Positions 46,827-56,103 of a stretch of DNA of 64,000 nucleotides are shown in pieces. A program made the position numbers and the translations under genes. Below the pieces are notes generated by a model. The model worked only from the letters and a program-made list of their open reading frames with translations, did not search any database and was not told where the DNA came from. How positions within the stretch are numbered: position 1 is the stretch's first letter; the number at the start of each line of letters is the position of its first letter. The DNA is from Candidatus Gastranaerophilales bacterium (GTDB lineage: Bacteria > Cyanobacteriota > Vampirovibrionia > Gastranaerophilales > Gastranaerophilaceae): the NCBI GenBank assembly GCA_944324175.1, contig CALUVH010000006.1, positions 20,891-84,890 on the forward strand, read 5' to 3'.

Positions 46827-46882
46827 TTTTACCGTATGTCAATACTATTTATTCCATATTTAATTGTTATTAATATATTCAT

Positions 46883-47104
46883 ATGGACGACAAAGAACTA
46901 AAAATCAACTTTGGTATAAAGCTAAAATACTGGCGCTTGAAGCGCGGTCTCACTCAAGAAAAACTTGCAGAAATGCTACTTGTAGCACCACACTACATAA
47001 GTGATATAGAAAGAGGTCGACGTAATATTACAATGCTGACCATTGCTAGGCTGGCTCAAGCACTTAATATTGAGCCATATCGACTGTTTAATTTTTCTGA
47101 TTAA
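46883..47104 (+). CDS. Small XRE-family HTH regulator (module copy 2)
   Basis: A 73-residue Cro/C1-type protein: FGIKLKYWRLKRGLTQEKLA, EMLLVAPHYISDIERGRRNI and TIARLAQALNIEPYRLF form the five-helix domain. No Shine-Dalgarno is visible; TAATAT at 46871-46876 would put +1 exactly on the ATG. Divergent from prepilin copy 2, which it probably regulates. Forty bases later a YibE/F gene starts with its own AAGGAG site. Confidence 0.85.
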   Translation: MDDKELKINFGIKLKYWRLKRGLTQEKLAEMLLVAPHYISDIERGRRNITMLTIARLAQALNIEPYRLFNFSD

Positions 47105-47141
47105 TTTTTTATGCTAGACTTATCTCAAGGAGATAAGCTTT

Positions 47142-48275
47142 ATGAAAAAATTTTTACTTCTATTAATTATGATACTAAACCTTTGCGTACCTGTATTTGC
47201 TGAGGAAAAAGCTGTTTTGCCCTCACAAACCGGTATTGTAGAAAATATAAATTACGTTGACATTTCAGGATTAAAACAAGGCGACCAAAACGTAAAACAA
47301 GAAGTGACAGTCAAAGTCTTGTCAGGACAATTTAAGGGGACAGAAAGAATAGTTGACAATATGCTCACAGGAAATCCAGCCTACGATATTCAACTAGAGA
47401 AAGGTGATAAAGTTGTATTACACTTTGAACCTGTGTCTGAAGATGTTATAACCGCCGATGATGTAGATATATTTATTGCGGACATAAAACGCGACAATGC
47501 TATGTACTTTTCTTTCGGAATATTTACTCTTTTACTTTTAATCATAGGAAGAAAAAAAGGGATTAATAGCCTAATATCAATAGTCGCGACTGTAGGACTT
47601 ATTTTTTATGTTCTTATGCCACTTGTACTCAATGGTGCCTCCCCGATTATAGCAGCACTAATCACTGGAATATTATCTACAATTATCACAATATATCTTG
47701 TAGGAGGACTAAATTCAAAAAGTACCGCAGCCATTTTAGGGACCACCGCAAGTCTTATAGCTTCAGCATTTTTAGCAATTTTAACAATTAAAATAACACA
47801 TTTAACAGGTTTTGCTGGTGAAGAGAGTATGTTTTTATACACTGCACGTCCCGATTTGAATTTCACAGGATTACTTGCAGCTTCAATTATAATAGCTGCA
47901 CTTGGAGCGTTAATGGACACTGGTGTATCTATAGCCAGCACGATTAACGAAATTCATGAAACTGACCCATCGCTAGATATAAAAGCCCTTTTTAAATCAG
48001 GAATGAATGTAGGTCGAGATGTTATAGGTACAATGTCAAACACTCTTATTTTAGTCTATTTAGGTAGCGCTCTCCCTCTCGTGCTACTTGCAAACAATAT
48101 CGACCTGAATAAATTTTTTAACCTTAATCAAGTCGCAACAGAAATCACCTCAGCACTTGTAGGAAGTATCGCAATTCTCGCTTGCGTCCCAATCACGGCA
48201 ATAATCAGTGCATATATGATGAAACATCATAAAGAAAAAACTGAATTTGAATTTTCCTCATCAGAGAATAAATAA
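47142..48275 (+). CDS. YibE/F family membrane protein
   Basis: A 377-residue protein with an N-terminal signal (MKKFLLLLIMILNLCVPVFA), an extracytoplasmic beta-rich region (about 25-110; TGIVENINYVDI, VKVLSGQFKGTERIV) and about seven membrane helices. The block GALMDTGVSIASTINEI and GMNVGRDVIGTMSNTLILVYLG are diagnostic of YibE/F. The biochemical role of the family is unknown; a transport role has been proposed. Good AAGGAG site ten bases before the ATG. Confidence 0.9.
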   Translation: MKKFLLLLIMILNLCVPVFAEEKAVLPSQTGIVENINYVDISGLKQGDQNVKQEVTVKVLSGQFKGTERIVDNMLTGNPAYDIQLEKGDKVVLHFEPVSEDVITADDVDIFIADIKRDNAMYFSFGIFTLLLLIIGRKKGINSLISIVATVGLIFYVLMPLVLNGASPIIAALITGILSTIITIYLVGGLNSKSTAAILGTTASLIASAFLAILTIKITHLTGFAGEESMFLYTARPDLNFTGLLAASIIIAALGALMDTGVSIASTINEIHETDPSLDIKALFKSGMNVGRDVIGTMSNTLILVYLGSALPLVLLANNIDLNKFFNLNQVATEITSALVGSIAILACVPITAIISAYMMKHHKEKTEFEFSSSENK

Positions 48276-48333
48276 TTAAATCAGGCAATTTTTTCCCGAC
48301 AAAATACTTTATATAAATACGGGGAAAATAACA

Positions 48334-49344
48334 ATGTATTTATATTTATTTGGGGAAAAGTCAAATAATTATCTAAAAGGTGATTATGGCTATGTAAATT
48401 ATAACATTGACAACTACAAACCGTTAGCGCAAGCAAATACGGTTATAGTTAAACTGCCAAAACGACTTCAAGTTGACAGCTTTTGCACAAATCCAAATTC
48501 ACAAAGCAATGAAAAACTCTTAACCTTCCAAAAAGCTCAAACTTTTAAAGAAGCCGAATTATATGCCAAAAACAAACTTCATATAAAAAATTTCGACTTA
48601 AAAGGCGACCTTGAGCTTGCGAACTGGGTCAACGCCGGACTTACCGAAATTTACAACAAATATAATGGTATGGCACAAATGCCATCAAATATAGTTAAAA
48701 ACACAAAAGAAAACACACCTAATTTGGCCTCATACAACCACAAAACAGATACATTGACTGTGGCTGCAGATAATAAAAAGCTCGTATTAGCAAAATTACT
48801 AAAAAAAATGGACCTAACCCAAGAATCCAATTCCGGAACTATTTCAAACTGGTATAAAAAAGCCTTAAAAAATGACTTCTCATTAATTAAAAACATTTCA
48901 CCTGAGTATCAGAAAAAACTCATACTGGACATTAAAAAATTCAAAAAAGATCCAACTTGTTTTGATTATACAGACTGCAAAGATTTATACAATCGAATTG
49001 CTTCATTAACAGAAATTTATGACGACAAAATTCCTAAAAATTCAAAAGGCTATATAGACCCTAAAACAATTCCTGAAAATAACAAATTTTACGTATTATA
49101 CCATGAGTATGGACACTTTATGCATTTTAAAACTGCGAGCTTTTCAAAGCTTAAATCACAGAAAAGTGAATTTTTAAACAGTCCAATAAAACAAAAAATT
49201 GCATCCGAGGTATCAAACTATGCAAAAACAGAACCTAGTGAATTTGTAGCTGAGGTTTATGCAGGAATGATGAATGGCAAAAAATACACAAACTCGGTAA
49301 TGCAACTTTACAAAATTTATAACGGTCCACAAATACCAAAATAA
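48334..49344 (+). CDS. Putative zinc metallopeptidase (HEYGH), otherwise unrecognised
   Basis: A 336-residue protein with HEYGH at 257-261 (YVLYHEYGHFMHF), fitting the HExxH zinc site, and a downstream Glu-rich helix EPSEFVAEVYAGMM around residue 300 that could supply the third ligand, as in gluzincins. There is no signal peptide or membrane segment. The N-terminal 250 residues are lysine-rich and match nothing I know. The GGGGAAAA ribosome-binding site may pair with an upstream TTTTCCC. It ends in a terminator hairpin. Could be a toxin- or effector-like protease or a structural homologue without activity. Confidence 0.65.
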   Translation: MYLYLFGEKSNNYLKGDYGYVNYNIDNYKPLAQANTVIVKLPKRLQVDSFCTNPNSQSNEKLLTFQKAQTFKEAELYAKNKLHIKNFDLKGDLELANWVNAGLTEIYNKYNGMAQMPSNIVKNTKENTPNLASYNHKTDTLTVAADNKKLVLAKLLKKMDLTQESNSGTISNWYKKALKNDFSLIKNISPEYQKKLILDIKKFKKDPTCFDYTDCKDLYNRIASLTEIYDDKIPKNSKGYIDPKTIPENNKFYVLYHEYGHFMHFKTASFSKLKSQKSEFLNSPIKQKIASEVSNYAKTEPSEFVAEVYAGMMNGKKYTNSVMQLYKIYNGPQIPK

Positions 49345-49380
49345 GAAAAAGACAATTTTTAATAAATTGCCCTTTTCTTA
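49343..49380. terminator. Terminator between the metallopeptidase gene and the phosphomutase gene
   Basis: Arms 49343-49358 and 49364-49379; 16 pairs with two G-U wobbles when read on the minus strand (two mismatches on plus), and a short loop. It serves the convergent genes. Confidence 0.75.
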
Positions 49381-49392
49381 AATTTCTAAAAA

Positions 49393-51666
49393 CTAGAACT
49401 TATAATCAGGAATTACAAATTTTTCGTTATTTGCGTCCTTTTCAACGAATTTCAAATAGTAATCCATCGCCTTATTTTTAGCAGTTTCATAAAATTCATC
49501 ATTGATGTATTTTTTATGGAAAGGAGTTCTATCACCCGAGTAATATCCCATGGCACCTGCATAAGTTTCTAACACGGCTTTATCTAATCCGCCTGCATAA
49601 GCTTTTGTCTTGGCATCAGTACCTGATGGACGGATTTCAATATACTTGTCATCAAATTCCAAATATGTGCCATCACCTACAAATTTAACCGATTTTAGCC
49701 CGTCAAAAATAAGGCTTTTAAAAGCATCATTTAAAACATCCTTTATGTTTTCAAGAGTCATAACTCCTTCTTTGAGTGCTATAGCCATGGTCAGATAGAA
49801 CAAATCGTTTTTTGTCCTTTTAGCCTCACCAGCGATTTTTGCTTCTTTTAGCTTATTAATATCAGGCTCTGATTCATTATAATAAGCGATATCAACACGT
49901 GTGTCAAAACGTCCGATGATATTATTAGCTTCAAAAATCTCAACAAGTTGCTCTGACAATGACTTATTACAAGCTGATAATTTTGAAATAAGCGCAGCTG
50001 CAACCATAATTGCTTCTGTAGCACTTTTTTCTCTCATCGCAATAGCTTCACGACCAGCTAAAGATTTAATAAAGGTATCACTACCCATAATCATTCCGCC
50101 TGATTCTTCACCTGCAAACAATAATCTTGGACTTACACCCAAATTTATAGAATTACCGAATACATCATCAATAATTACTTCCTTTTGAGGTGCTTTTTTG
50201 AGTTTTAACTCAACTTTTTTCATTATGTTAGCGATTTCTTTAAAACCTACAGGGACATTAATAACCTTTACATCATTATGTTTTGCCCACTCATCCCAAG
50301 ATAACGCTGACGCGGTTGTCTTAATCATAAATCTTGGATGATTTTCCCAAACACCTTGTGCCTTAAGCTGTTTTGCCCAAAAATCCATCAAAATTAAAAA
50401 CGCCTGATTTGCAGTAAAAACAGTCAGCACAGTTTTTTCATCTAATTTTATATAATCGATTCCAGCCTTTTCTAAATAAGGGATACGATCAAATGCCTCA
50501 GTTTGGGTTATAGTCAGACGATCATGATCAGGGTCAGTTATCAAAACAGCAGTTCCAATAGGGAAATTCTTTAACTTCTCATCATAATGCAAAGTCTCAA
50601 TTACAGGGAAAAACTTTTCACCATCTTGTCGCTTAGAAATAACAGTCGCATCGACAGAGTAATCATAAAAAGCTTTTTCACCTAATGGTGTATGGTCATA
50701 TTTCCCTATCGAATGGAAAAATGGATCTTCTTCGGTATTAAACCAAGTAAACTTATCCTGAATATCCAACTTTTTCAACACACGGCTTAATGTTCGATAG
50801 GCAGAGCCTCCAACATTTTCAATTACAATTCTCCCTCTAAATTCTTTTATTAAGTCTAAATTAATCTTTTGGGCAACACCTGATTTAAGATATTCAACAT
50901 ACAGATCAACTCCATCATTCAACTTTTCCATTACACGTTCATCAATCAATGGGTTATCAGATGCTGATATTTTAATCTCATAAGTACCATTTTTACGAGT
51001 CTGATCAAAAATCTCACTAATTTTTTCTACAAACTCCATTGATTCCTCAGGTAAATACTGACTTCCTTGTGAATTCAAATCCTTGGTCGCGTTTTTCACA
51101 GAAATACCATGACTTGAGGTGATATACTCGCCACCCAACAAATCAAGTTTGAATGCCAAAAAAGAAGCAAGCCATATCGGAATAGTTTGTCTATCTTTTG
51201 GAACAATCGTTTTTATACCGTTTGCAGCCTGAATACGGGCAATAGCATCTAAAAACTTATCTGAATTGTATCTTACCTCACGACCTGCAATTTTTAAAAT
51301 ATTTTTATCTGGGTATTTTTCTTTAGCCACAAGTGCCTTTGCCAAAGTTGCAAGCACAATTCCCACAAGATTAATAGGGAACCTAGTATCTTGAGGATAA
51401 AGGATATTCTGAGGACCTCGAATACCTGCTGTTGAAACTTTCGCCTCTTTTGCATACCCTGCAAACCATTCTTCTAAATTAAGTCCTTCTGGATTATTTT
51501 TCTCATCATATGGCAACAAATGCTCCTTTTTCAATATAAAAGAAAATTCACCCTTATTATCAAAATCCATCAAACACAAATCTTTAATATAATCGGGAGT
51601 CTTATCATAAACACTTTTAAACAATTCATTTTCTAAAGCAACATCTGATTTTTTACAACTTTCCAT
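49393..51666 (-). CDS. Phosphoglucomutase/phosphomannomutase family protein (long form)
   Basis: An alpha-D-phosphohexomutase superfamily enzyme of 757 residues, compared with 450-580 usually. Domain markers: STAGIRGPQN at the N-terminus, the phosphoserine loop read as YITSSHGISVKNATKD (Ser-His kept, not the usual ASHNP), metal loop DPDHDRLTI (usually DGDGDR), sugar loop AGEESGGMIMG and phosphate-binding RPSGTDAKTKAY. Insertions separate the domains. It probably interconverts glucose-1- and -6-phosphate and would supply glgA and glmU, but the altered loops leave the substrate open. ATG 51666 follows an AGGAGAG site. Confidence 0.82.
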   Translation of the reverse strand: MESCKKSDVALENELFKSVYDKTPDYIKDLCLMDFDNKGEFSFILKKEHLLPYDEKNNPEGLNLEEWFAGYAKEAKVSTAGIRGPQNILYPQDTRFPINLVGIVLATLAKALVAKEKYPDKNILKIAGREVRYNSDKFLDAIARIQAANGIKTIVPKDRQTIPIWLASFLAFKLDLLGGEYITSSHGISVKNATKDLNSQGSQYLPEESMEFVEKISEIFDQTRKNGTYEIKISASDNPLIDERVMEKLNDGVDLYVEYLKSGVAQKINLDLIKEFRGRIVIENVGGSAYRTLSRVLKKLDIQDKFTWFNTEEDPFFHSIGKYDHTPLGEKAFYDYSVDATVISKRQDGEKFFPVIETLHYDEKLKNFPIGTAVLITDPDHDRLTITQTEAFDRIPYLEKAGIDYIKLDEKTVLTVFTANQAFLILMDFWAKQLKAQGVWENHPRFMIKTTASALSWDEWAKHNDVKVINVPVGFKEIANIMKKVELKLKKAPQKEVIIDDVFGNSINLGVSPRLLFAGEESGGMIMGSDTFIKSLAGREAIAMREKSATEAIMVAAALISKLSACNKSLSEQLVEIFEANNIIGRFDTRVDIAYYNESEPDINKLKEAKIAGEAKRTKNDLFYLTMAIALKEGVMTLENIKDVLNDAFKSLIFDGLKSVKFVGDGTYLEFDDKYIEIRPSGTDAKTKAYAGGLDKAVLETYAGAMGYYSGDRTPFHKKYINDEFYETAKNKAMDYYLKFVEKDANNEKFVIPDYKF

Positions 51667-51775
51667 AATCTCTCCTAACTTAAGCATTTTTTTACATTAT
51701 ATTAAAAAAAAAGATACATTCAATGGTCTAAATAATTTTTTATAGTATACTAAAATTAATGGAGGGATTGTGTGT

Positions 51776-52447
51776 ATGTCTGTAGAGCAAAATTCTTATA
51801 CAAAACGTTCAGCTAAGGATTATAATCTGTTCAGATCCTTTTTTCAGACACTTGTATGCAAAGGGCTGTACATGCTCCGCTTCAAATTAGTATACAAATT
51901 AGAAGTGCAGGGCAGGGAGAACATCCCAAAGGACAACAACTATATCGTTGCATCTAATCATTTGTCTACACTTGATCCTCCGCTTATTGCCGCTATTATG
52001 CCACGACATGTAGCTTTCATGGCAAAAAAAGAACTTTTTGACATCTGGCTTTTAAGAATATTTTTGGATTGGCTGGGAGCATTTGCCGTAAATAGGGAAA
52101 AGCTAGGTCCTTCGACTATAAAAACCGTTTTGTCAATCAAAGATAGCAATTGGGTGTTTGGAATTTTCCCTCAGGGAACAAGAGAAGAACCGGGGAAAAT
52201 TTCGGGAGTGACAAAAGGATTTGCCAACATTGCCAAAATAACTAAATGTGGTATCTTACCAATAGGAATTATTGGTACAAATGAAGTGAAAAGGCTTCCT
52301 TTTTCTGGAAAAATTATTGTAAAAATAGGTAAGATAATCCCTTACAGTGACAATATAGACAGTATGGTCAACCAATGGGGAAAAGCAGTGGAAGAACTTA
52401 CAGGATATGAATATATTCAGGAAGATCAAAATGCGAAAATAGAATAG
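51776..52447 (+). CDS. plsC: 1-acyl-sn-glycerol-3-phosphate acyltransferase-like protein (first of two)
   Basis: A 223-residue PlsC-family acyltransferase. ASNHLSTLDPPL is the catalytic HX4D block, FPQGTREEPG the third block (with Gln for the usual Glu), and ILPIGIIGTNEV the fourth. A membrane-associated N-terminal helix is expected. GTG at 51770 is an alternative start, but ATG 51776 has the better spacing to GGAGGG at 51761-51766. The second PlsC gene follows after 12 bases, so they form an operon. Lysophosphatidate or a related lysolipid is the likely acceptor. Confidence 0.88.
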   Translation: MSVEQNSYTKRSAKDYNLFRSFFQTLVCKGLYMLRFKLVYKLEVQGRENIPKDNNYIVASNHLSTLDPPLIAAIMPRHVAFMAKKELFDIWLLRIFLDWLGAFAVNREKLGPSTIKTVLSIKDSNWVFGIFPQGTREEPGKISGVTKGFANIAKITKCGILPIGIIGTNEVKRLPFSGKIIVKIGKIIPYSDNIDSMVNQWGKAVEELTGYEYIQEDQNAKIE

Positions 52448-52459
52448 GAGTTTTTTGGA

Positions 52460-53164
52460 ATGGGATCAAAAGTTAGGAATTTTAATAGAAGATATCCATA
52501 TGAATACAACATTTTTAGAACTATGTTTTACATGACATTTTTATACACAGTTGTATTTCCTTTTTTCATGACTTTTTATAATTTTAAAATAACAGGAAGA
52601 GAAAATTTATCAAAAAAACATAGAAAATCCGACAAGTTTTTATACACCGCAAATCATGTGTCTCACTTTGATCCACTCTATGTTTCTATGGCGGTAAGAA
52701 GACCTATAGCTTACATGGCAAAGAAAGAGCTATTCGCCCCAGAAGAAAAAAGAAGTTGGCTAATAAAAAGATTAGGTGCATTTGCTGTGGATAGAAACAA
52801 ACCGGAAATCGCCACATTTAAGACTGTTCGAGACGTACTATCCACAAGCTGGTCGCTCGGTGTATTTCCTCAAGGTGGTATAAGACCATATGGGGTACTT
52901 GAAGATATCAAAAAAGGTTTTGTTGTTATCGCTAAAAATGCTAAAGCTGATATAATTCCTGTGTCAATAGCAGGATGGGATGGGTATCCGAAACTAAAAC
53001 CTTTCACAAGACGCAATGTTTCTATCCATATCGGCAAACCGATTTCTTATAAATTACCTGAAGATGTTATAATATACGAATGGTGCAAACAAATAGCCGA
53101 TTTTGCTGAATATGAAAACAAATCCCCAATACCTGAAAGCTACAAGCAAACTGCAACAGTCTAA
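52460..53164 (+). CDS. plsC: 1-acyl-sn-glycerol-3-phosphate acyltransferase-like protein (second of two)
   Basis: A 234-residue PlsC paralogue: TANHVSHFDPLYV gives HX4D, YMAKKELFAPEEKRSW the second block, FPQGGIRPYG a modified third block (GTR replaced by GGIR) and IIPVSIAGWDGYPK the fourth. An N-terminal hydrophobic segment (YMTFLYTVVFPFFMTFYNF) suggests membrane anchoring. The changed third block may mean a different acceptor from the first copy. Twelve bases downstream of the first copy with a GGAG site. Confidence 0.87.
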   Translation: MGSKVRNFNRRYPYEYNIFRTMFYMTFLYTVVFPFFMTFYNFKITGRENLSKKHRKSDKFLYTANHVSHFDPLYVSMAVRRPIAYMAKKELFAPEEKRSWLIKRLGAFAVDRNKPEIATFKTVRDVLSTSWSLGVFPQGGIRPYGVLEDIKKGFVVIAKNAKADIIPVSIAGWDGYPKLKPFTRRNVSIHIGKPISYKLPEDVIIYEWCKQIADFAEYENKSPIPESYKQTATV

Positions 53165-53255
53165 AATATCTTAGTTTTTGATTTTGACAACATCTTTACA
53201 AGTCAGTTTTAAGCAGTATAATTTTCACAGTTATAGGAAATATTAAGGGCAGATT

Positions 53256-55250
53256 ATGAGCAAATATTTATTAGAAATAGGTACAGAAGAATTACCTTAT
53301 AAATTTATACCAAGCGCAATTAAACAACTGAATTCCGCTTTTGAGGCTTTTTTAAATTCAAATAAAGTAAACTATGATGAAATCAAAGTGTATGCAACCC
53401 CAAGAAGACTGGCTGTAATTATAGCAGGACTCGATTCTCAAAGTAAAGATGAAACGAAAATTGTAAAAGGTCCTATAAAAAAAGTCGCTTTTGATGAGAA
53501 CGGCAACTTAACAAAAGCTGGTGAAGGTTTTTGCAAAAAAAATAATCTTAGTAAATCTGATTTATACATAGAAAATGATTACGTGCATGCAAAAATTATA
53601 ATAAAAGGGAAATCTATAATAGAACTTTTAAAAGAAAATATACCTTCAATCGTATTAAAATTACAAGGCTCGCATTTTATGCGATGGGGATACAATGAAG
53701 AAAAATTTTCACGTCCTATTCGTTGGATAGTATCAATTTTAGATAAAGAAGAAGTTAAAATCAAAATTGTTGACAAAGAATCAGGAAACATATCTCGCGG
53801 ACATAGATTTGCACAACAAAATGTGATTATCGGACATCCTGATGATTATGTCGAAATCATGCGTAATTGTTGCGTTATTGTAGACCAAAATGAACGTCGT
53901 CAAAGGATAATTGAGCTAGCAAAAGCTGAAGCCGATAAACTGGGAGCAATTCCTTATTATACAGATGATCTACTGGATGAAGTAACATTCATTACTGAGT
54001 ATCCTGTACCTGCAGTGTGCGATTTTGATGAAAAATACTTAGATATTCCTGAAGAAGTTACTGTAACAGTTATGGCAGTACATCAAAGGTATTTTGCACT
54101 ATACAAAAACGGTAAACTTATCAATAAATTTATTACTATGACAAACTACATCGGTGATGAATTTGCCAATATAAAAGCGGGTAATCTAAGAGTTATTAAA
54201 GCCAGACTTGATGATGCAGTATTTTTCTTTAAAGAAGATACCAAAAAAGCTCTTGTCGATTACGTGGAAGACCTTAAAGGAATAACTTTCCAAAAAGGCA
54301 TGGGGTCAATGTTTGATAAAACCCAAAGACTTATTAAATTATCAAATAAAATAGCTTCGGAACTTGGAAAATCTCAAGCTAGTATTGAGCGTACAGCACT
54401 TTTAGCAAAAGCAGATTTAACAACAAGTTTGGTTTTTGAATTTACAGAATTGCAAGGTTTTATAGGTGCTGACTATGCTAAAGTTTCGAATGAACCTGCC
54501 AACGTATGTGAAGGTATTAAAGAACACTATTTTCCACTTAATGCTGAAAGTGATACCGCAAAAAGCATTGAAGGTCAAATCGTTGGTATAGCTGATAAAA
54601 TAGACACCATTTCTGCGGTATTCGTTGAAGGTAAAAAACCTACAGGTTCATCAGATCCTCTCGGGGTAAGACGTGCTGCATTAGGTATCATAAGAACTAT
54701 TTTAGATCACAAATTAAAAATCAACTTAACAGACTTAATTGATACTTCTCTAAGCTTGTTACCCGTAAAAAAAGATTGCGCAGAAGAAATTAACGAGTTC
54801 ATTATACAACGTCTGATTATTTTCTTAAATGAAACCTATAAAAAGAACATACTTGAGGCTTGTGCTTCTTCTTCAAATCCGTTGAATGACCTTAATGACT
54901 ACGTAAAAAGAGTTGAAGTAGTTTCAAAATTAGATAATAACAATGCTTTACTTGAAAGTGCAAATCGAGTTATTAGAATAATAAAAGATACAACTAATAA
55001 AGAAATTAACACTGCACTATTTAAAGAAAACGCTGAAAAAAACCTGTTCGAAAAAATCAATTCAGTAGAGTTTAGCGGAGACTATGACAAATATCTTAAT
55101 GACATAGTTGCGATTAACCCTGCTGTTGAGAAGTTTTTTGAAGATGTTCTTGTAATGGACAAGGATGAAAAAGTTAAAGAAAACAGAATATCATTACTTT
55201 CTCTACTGAAATCTAAATATGAAAAACTTACTGATTTTAGTAAAATATAA
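53256..55250 (+). CDS. glyS: Glycyl-tRNA synthetase beta subunit
   Basis: A 664-residue tRNA-binding subunit of the heterotetrameric bacterial glycyl-tRNA synthetase. LLEIGTEELPYKFIPSA is the signature start; YATPRRLAVII, FMRWGYNEEKFSRPIRWIV, RGHRF, TEYPVPAVCDFDE and SSDPLGVRRAALGIIRTI are conserved. The HD-like and tRNA-binding C-terminal parts are complete. The alpha subunit gene glyQ is not adjacent, as it is in many bacteria. Confidence 0.96.
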   Translation: MSKYLLEIGTEELPYKFIPSAIKQLNSAFEAFLNSNKVNYDEIKVYATPRRLAVIIAGLDSQSKDETKIVKGPIKKVAFDENGNLTKAGEGFCKKNNLSKSDLYIENDYVHAKIIIKGKSIIELLKENIPSIVLKLQGSHFMRWGYNEEKFSRPIRWIVSILDKEEVKIKIVDKESGNISRGHRFAQQNVIIGHPDDYVEIMRNCCVIVDQNERRQRIIELAKAEADKLGAIPYYTDDLLDEVTFITEYPVPAVCDFDEKYLDIPEEVTVTVMAVHQRYFALYKNGKLINKFITMTNYIGDEFANIKAGNLRVIKARLDDAVFFFKEDTKKALVDYVEDLKGITFQKGMGSMFDKTQRLIKLSNKIASELGKSQASIERTALLAKADLTTSLVFEFTELQGFIGADYAKVSNEPANVCEGIKEHYFPLNAESDTAKSIEGQIVGIADKIDTISAVFVEGKKPTGSSDPLGVRRAALGIIRTILDHKLKINLTDLIDTSLSLLPVKKDCAEEINEFIIQRLIIFLNETYKKNILEACASSSNPLNDLNDYVKRVEVVSKLDNNNALLESANRVIRIIKDTTNKEINTALFKENAEKNLFEKINSVEFSGDYDKYLNDIVAINPAVEKFFEDVLVMDKDEKVKENRISLLSLLKSKYEKLTDFSKI

Positions 55251-55365
55251 AATGAGAGATTATTTATAAAGATTTGTAAAAAATCATATAAATAGAGTAA
55301 ATATTTTTTTTTAGGGTACTTTAAAATATTACCAAAAGGTAAGTGTAAATAGTAGGAGTCAACTC

Positions 55366-55674
55366 ATGCTAAACCGATTGAAAAATTTAAAGATAGTTAA
55401 AAAACTTAATAGCAAGTTAAGTCCCAAATTACGTTGGTTAACTTTCGCAAATAAAAATATCGATAAGTCATCTGCTGATTATATAAGCATGATAAGCGGA
55501 GTTGATGAACTAAAATCAAATTCTGACGCAAGAAGGCTGGAAGCGATGGTCAGAGAACAACTCAAAGAGGAATTTCCAAATATTGAGAATATGAAATCTT
55601 ATGAGTTATTGGTTGATGCAGTAATGCATAATTTAAGAAAAAAGCAGCTTCAAGCCATGGGGGATGATGAATAA
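55366..55674 (+). CDS. Hypothetical small protein
   Basis: A 102-residue, charged, Cys-free helical protein that I do not recognise. The N-terminus is basic (MLNRLKNLKIVKKLNSKL), the C-terminal half has SMISGVDELKSNSDARRLEAM and ELLVDAVMHNLRKKQLQAMG, suggesting a coiled or bundled helical fold. No signal peptide. A GTAGGAG site precedes the ATG and a strong terminator follows, so it is a complete single-gene unit and likely real. Confidence 0.7.
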   Translation: MLNRLKNLKIVKKLNSKLSPKLRWLTFANKNIDKSSADYISMISGVDELKSNSDARRLEAMVREQLKEEFPNIENMKSYELLVDAVMHNLRKKQLQAMGDDE

Positions 55675-55714
55675 ATCACCCGATTGGGGAAATTTTAACC
55701 CTATTTAAAATAAG

Positions 55715-55750
55715 AAAAATAATACTCCTCAGGGGGTGTTATTTTTTTTT
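55715..55750 (+). terminator. Terminator after the 102-residue hypothetical
   Basis: Stem from 55715-55728 to 55733-55746 with a TCAG loop and two G-U pairs, followed by nine or more T's. Confidence 0.85.
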
Positions 55751-55793
55751 AGGCAATTTTATCATTTATATTAATAAAAATAGGGATAAATAT

Positions 55794-56027
55794 ATGATTA
55801 CAATAATTGGGATAAAACTTGATAATAGAATTGAAAGTTCAGAAAAATTTCAAAGCATACTTACAAAATACGGATGCATAATAAAAACACGTCTAGGAGT
55901 TCATCCTAACAAGAACGGAACATGTTCAAATACTGGGATTATTCTACTTGAAATAGAAGAAGATGCCAGTGCATTAAAAAAAGAATTAGAACAATTTTGG
56001 GGAATACAAAGTATGAATTTTGATTAA
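55794..56027 (+). CDS. ACT-like iron-only hydrogenase-associated protein (TM1266 type)
   Basis: A 77-residue single-domain protein: MITIIGIKLDNRIESSEKF then LTKYGCIIKTRLGVH, then SNTGIILLEIEED and a final FWGIQSMNFD. The beta-alpha-beta-beta-alpha-beta order and the YG.IIK.R.G segment match the TM1266/TIGR03959 family annotated as putative regulators of the iron-only hydrogenase system. It supports, together with hydG at 29231, a functional [FeFe]-hydrogenase in this genome. Its ligand is unknown. It is flanked by a terminator upstream and by AT-rich sequence downstream. Confidence 0.75.
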   Translation: MITIIGIKLDNRIESSEKFQSILTKYGCIIKTRLGVHPNKNGTCSNTGIILLEIEEDASALKKELEQFWGIQSMNFD

Positions 56028-56103
56028 TAATTGTAAATTTTTACATTAGGAGCTAGCAAAAAAAAACTTTTATGGATTTTCTTGATGAGGGGAAACCTAA
56101 GAG

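Noticed and set aside
51776..53164. The two plsC genes as a recent duplication
   Set aside because: The proteins share only the family motifs and differ in the third block, so duplication is old or they were recruited separately.
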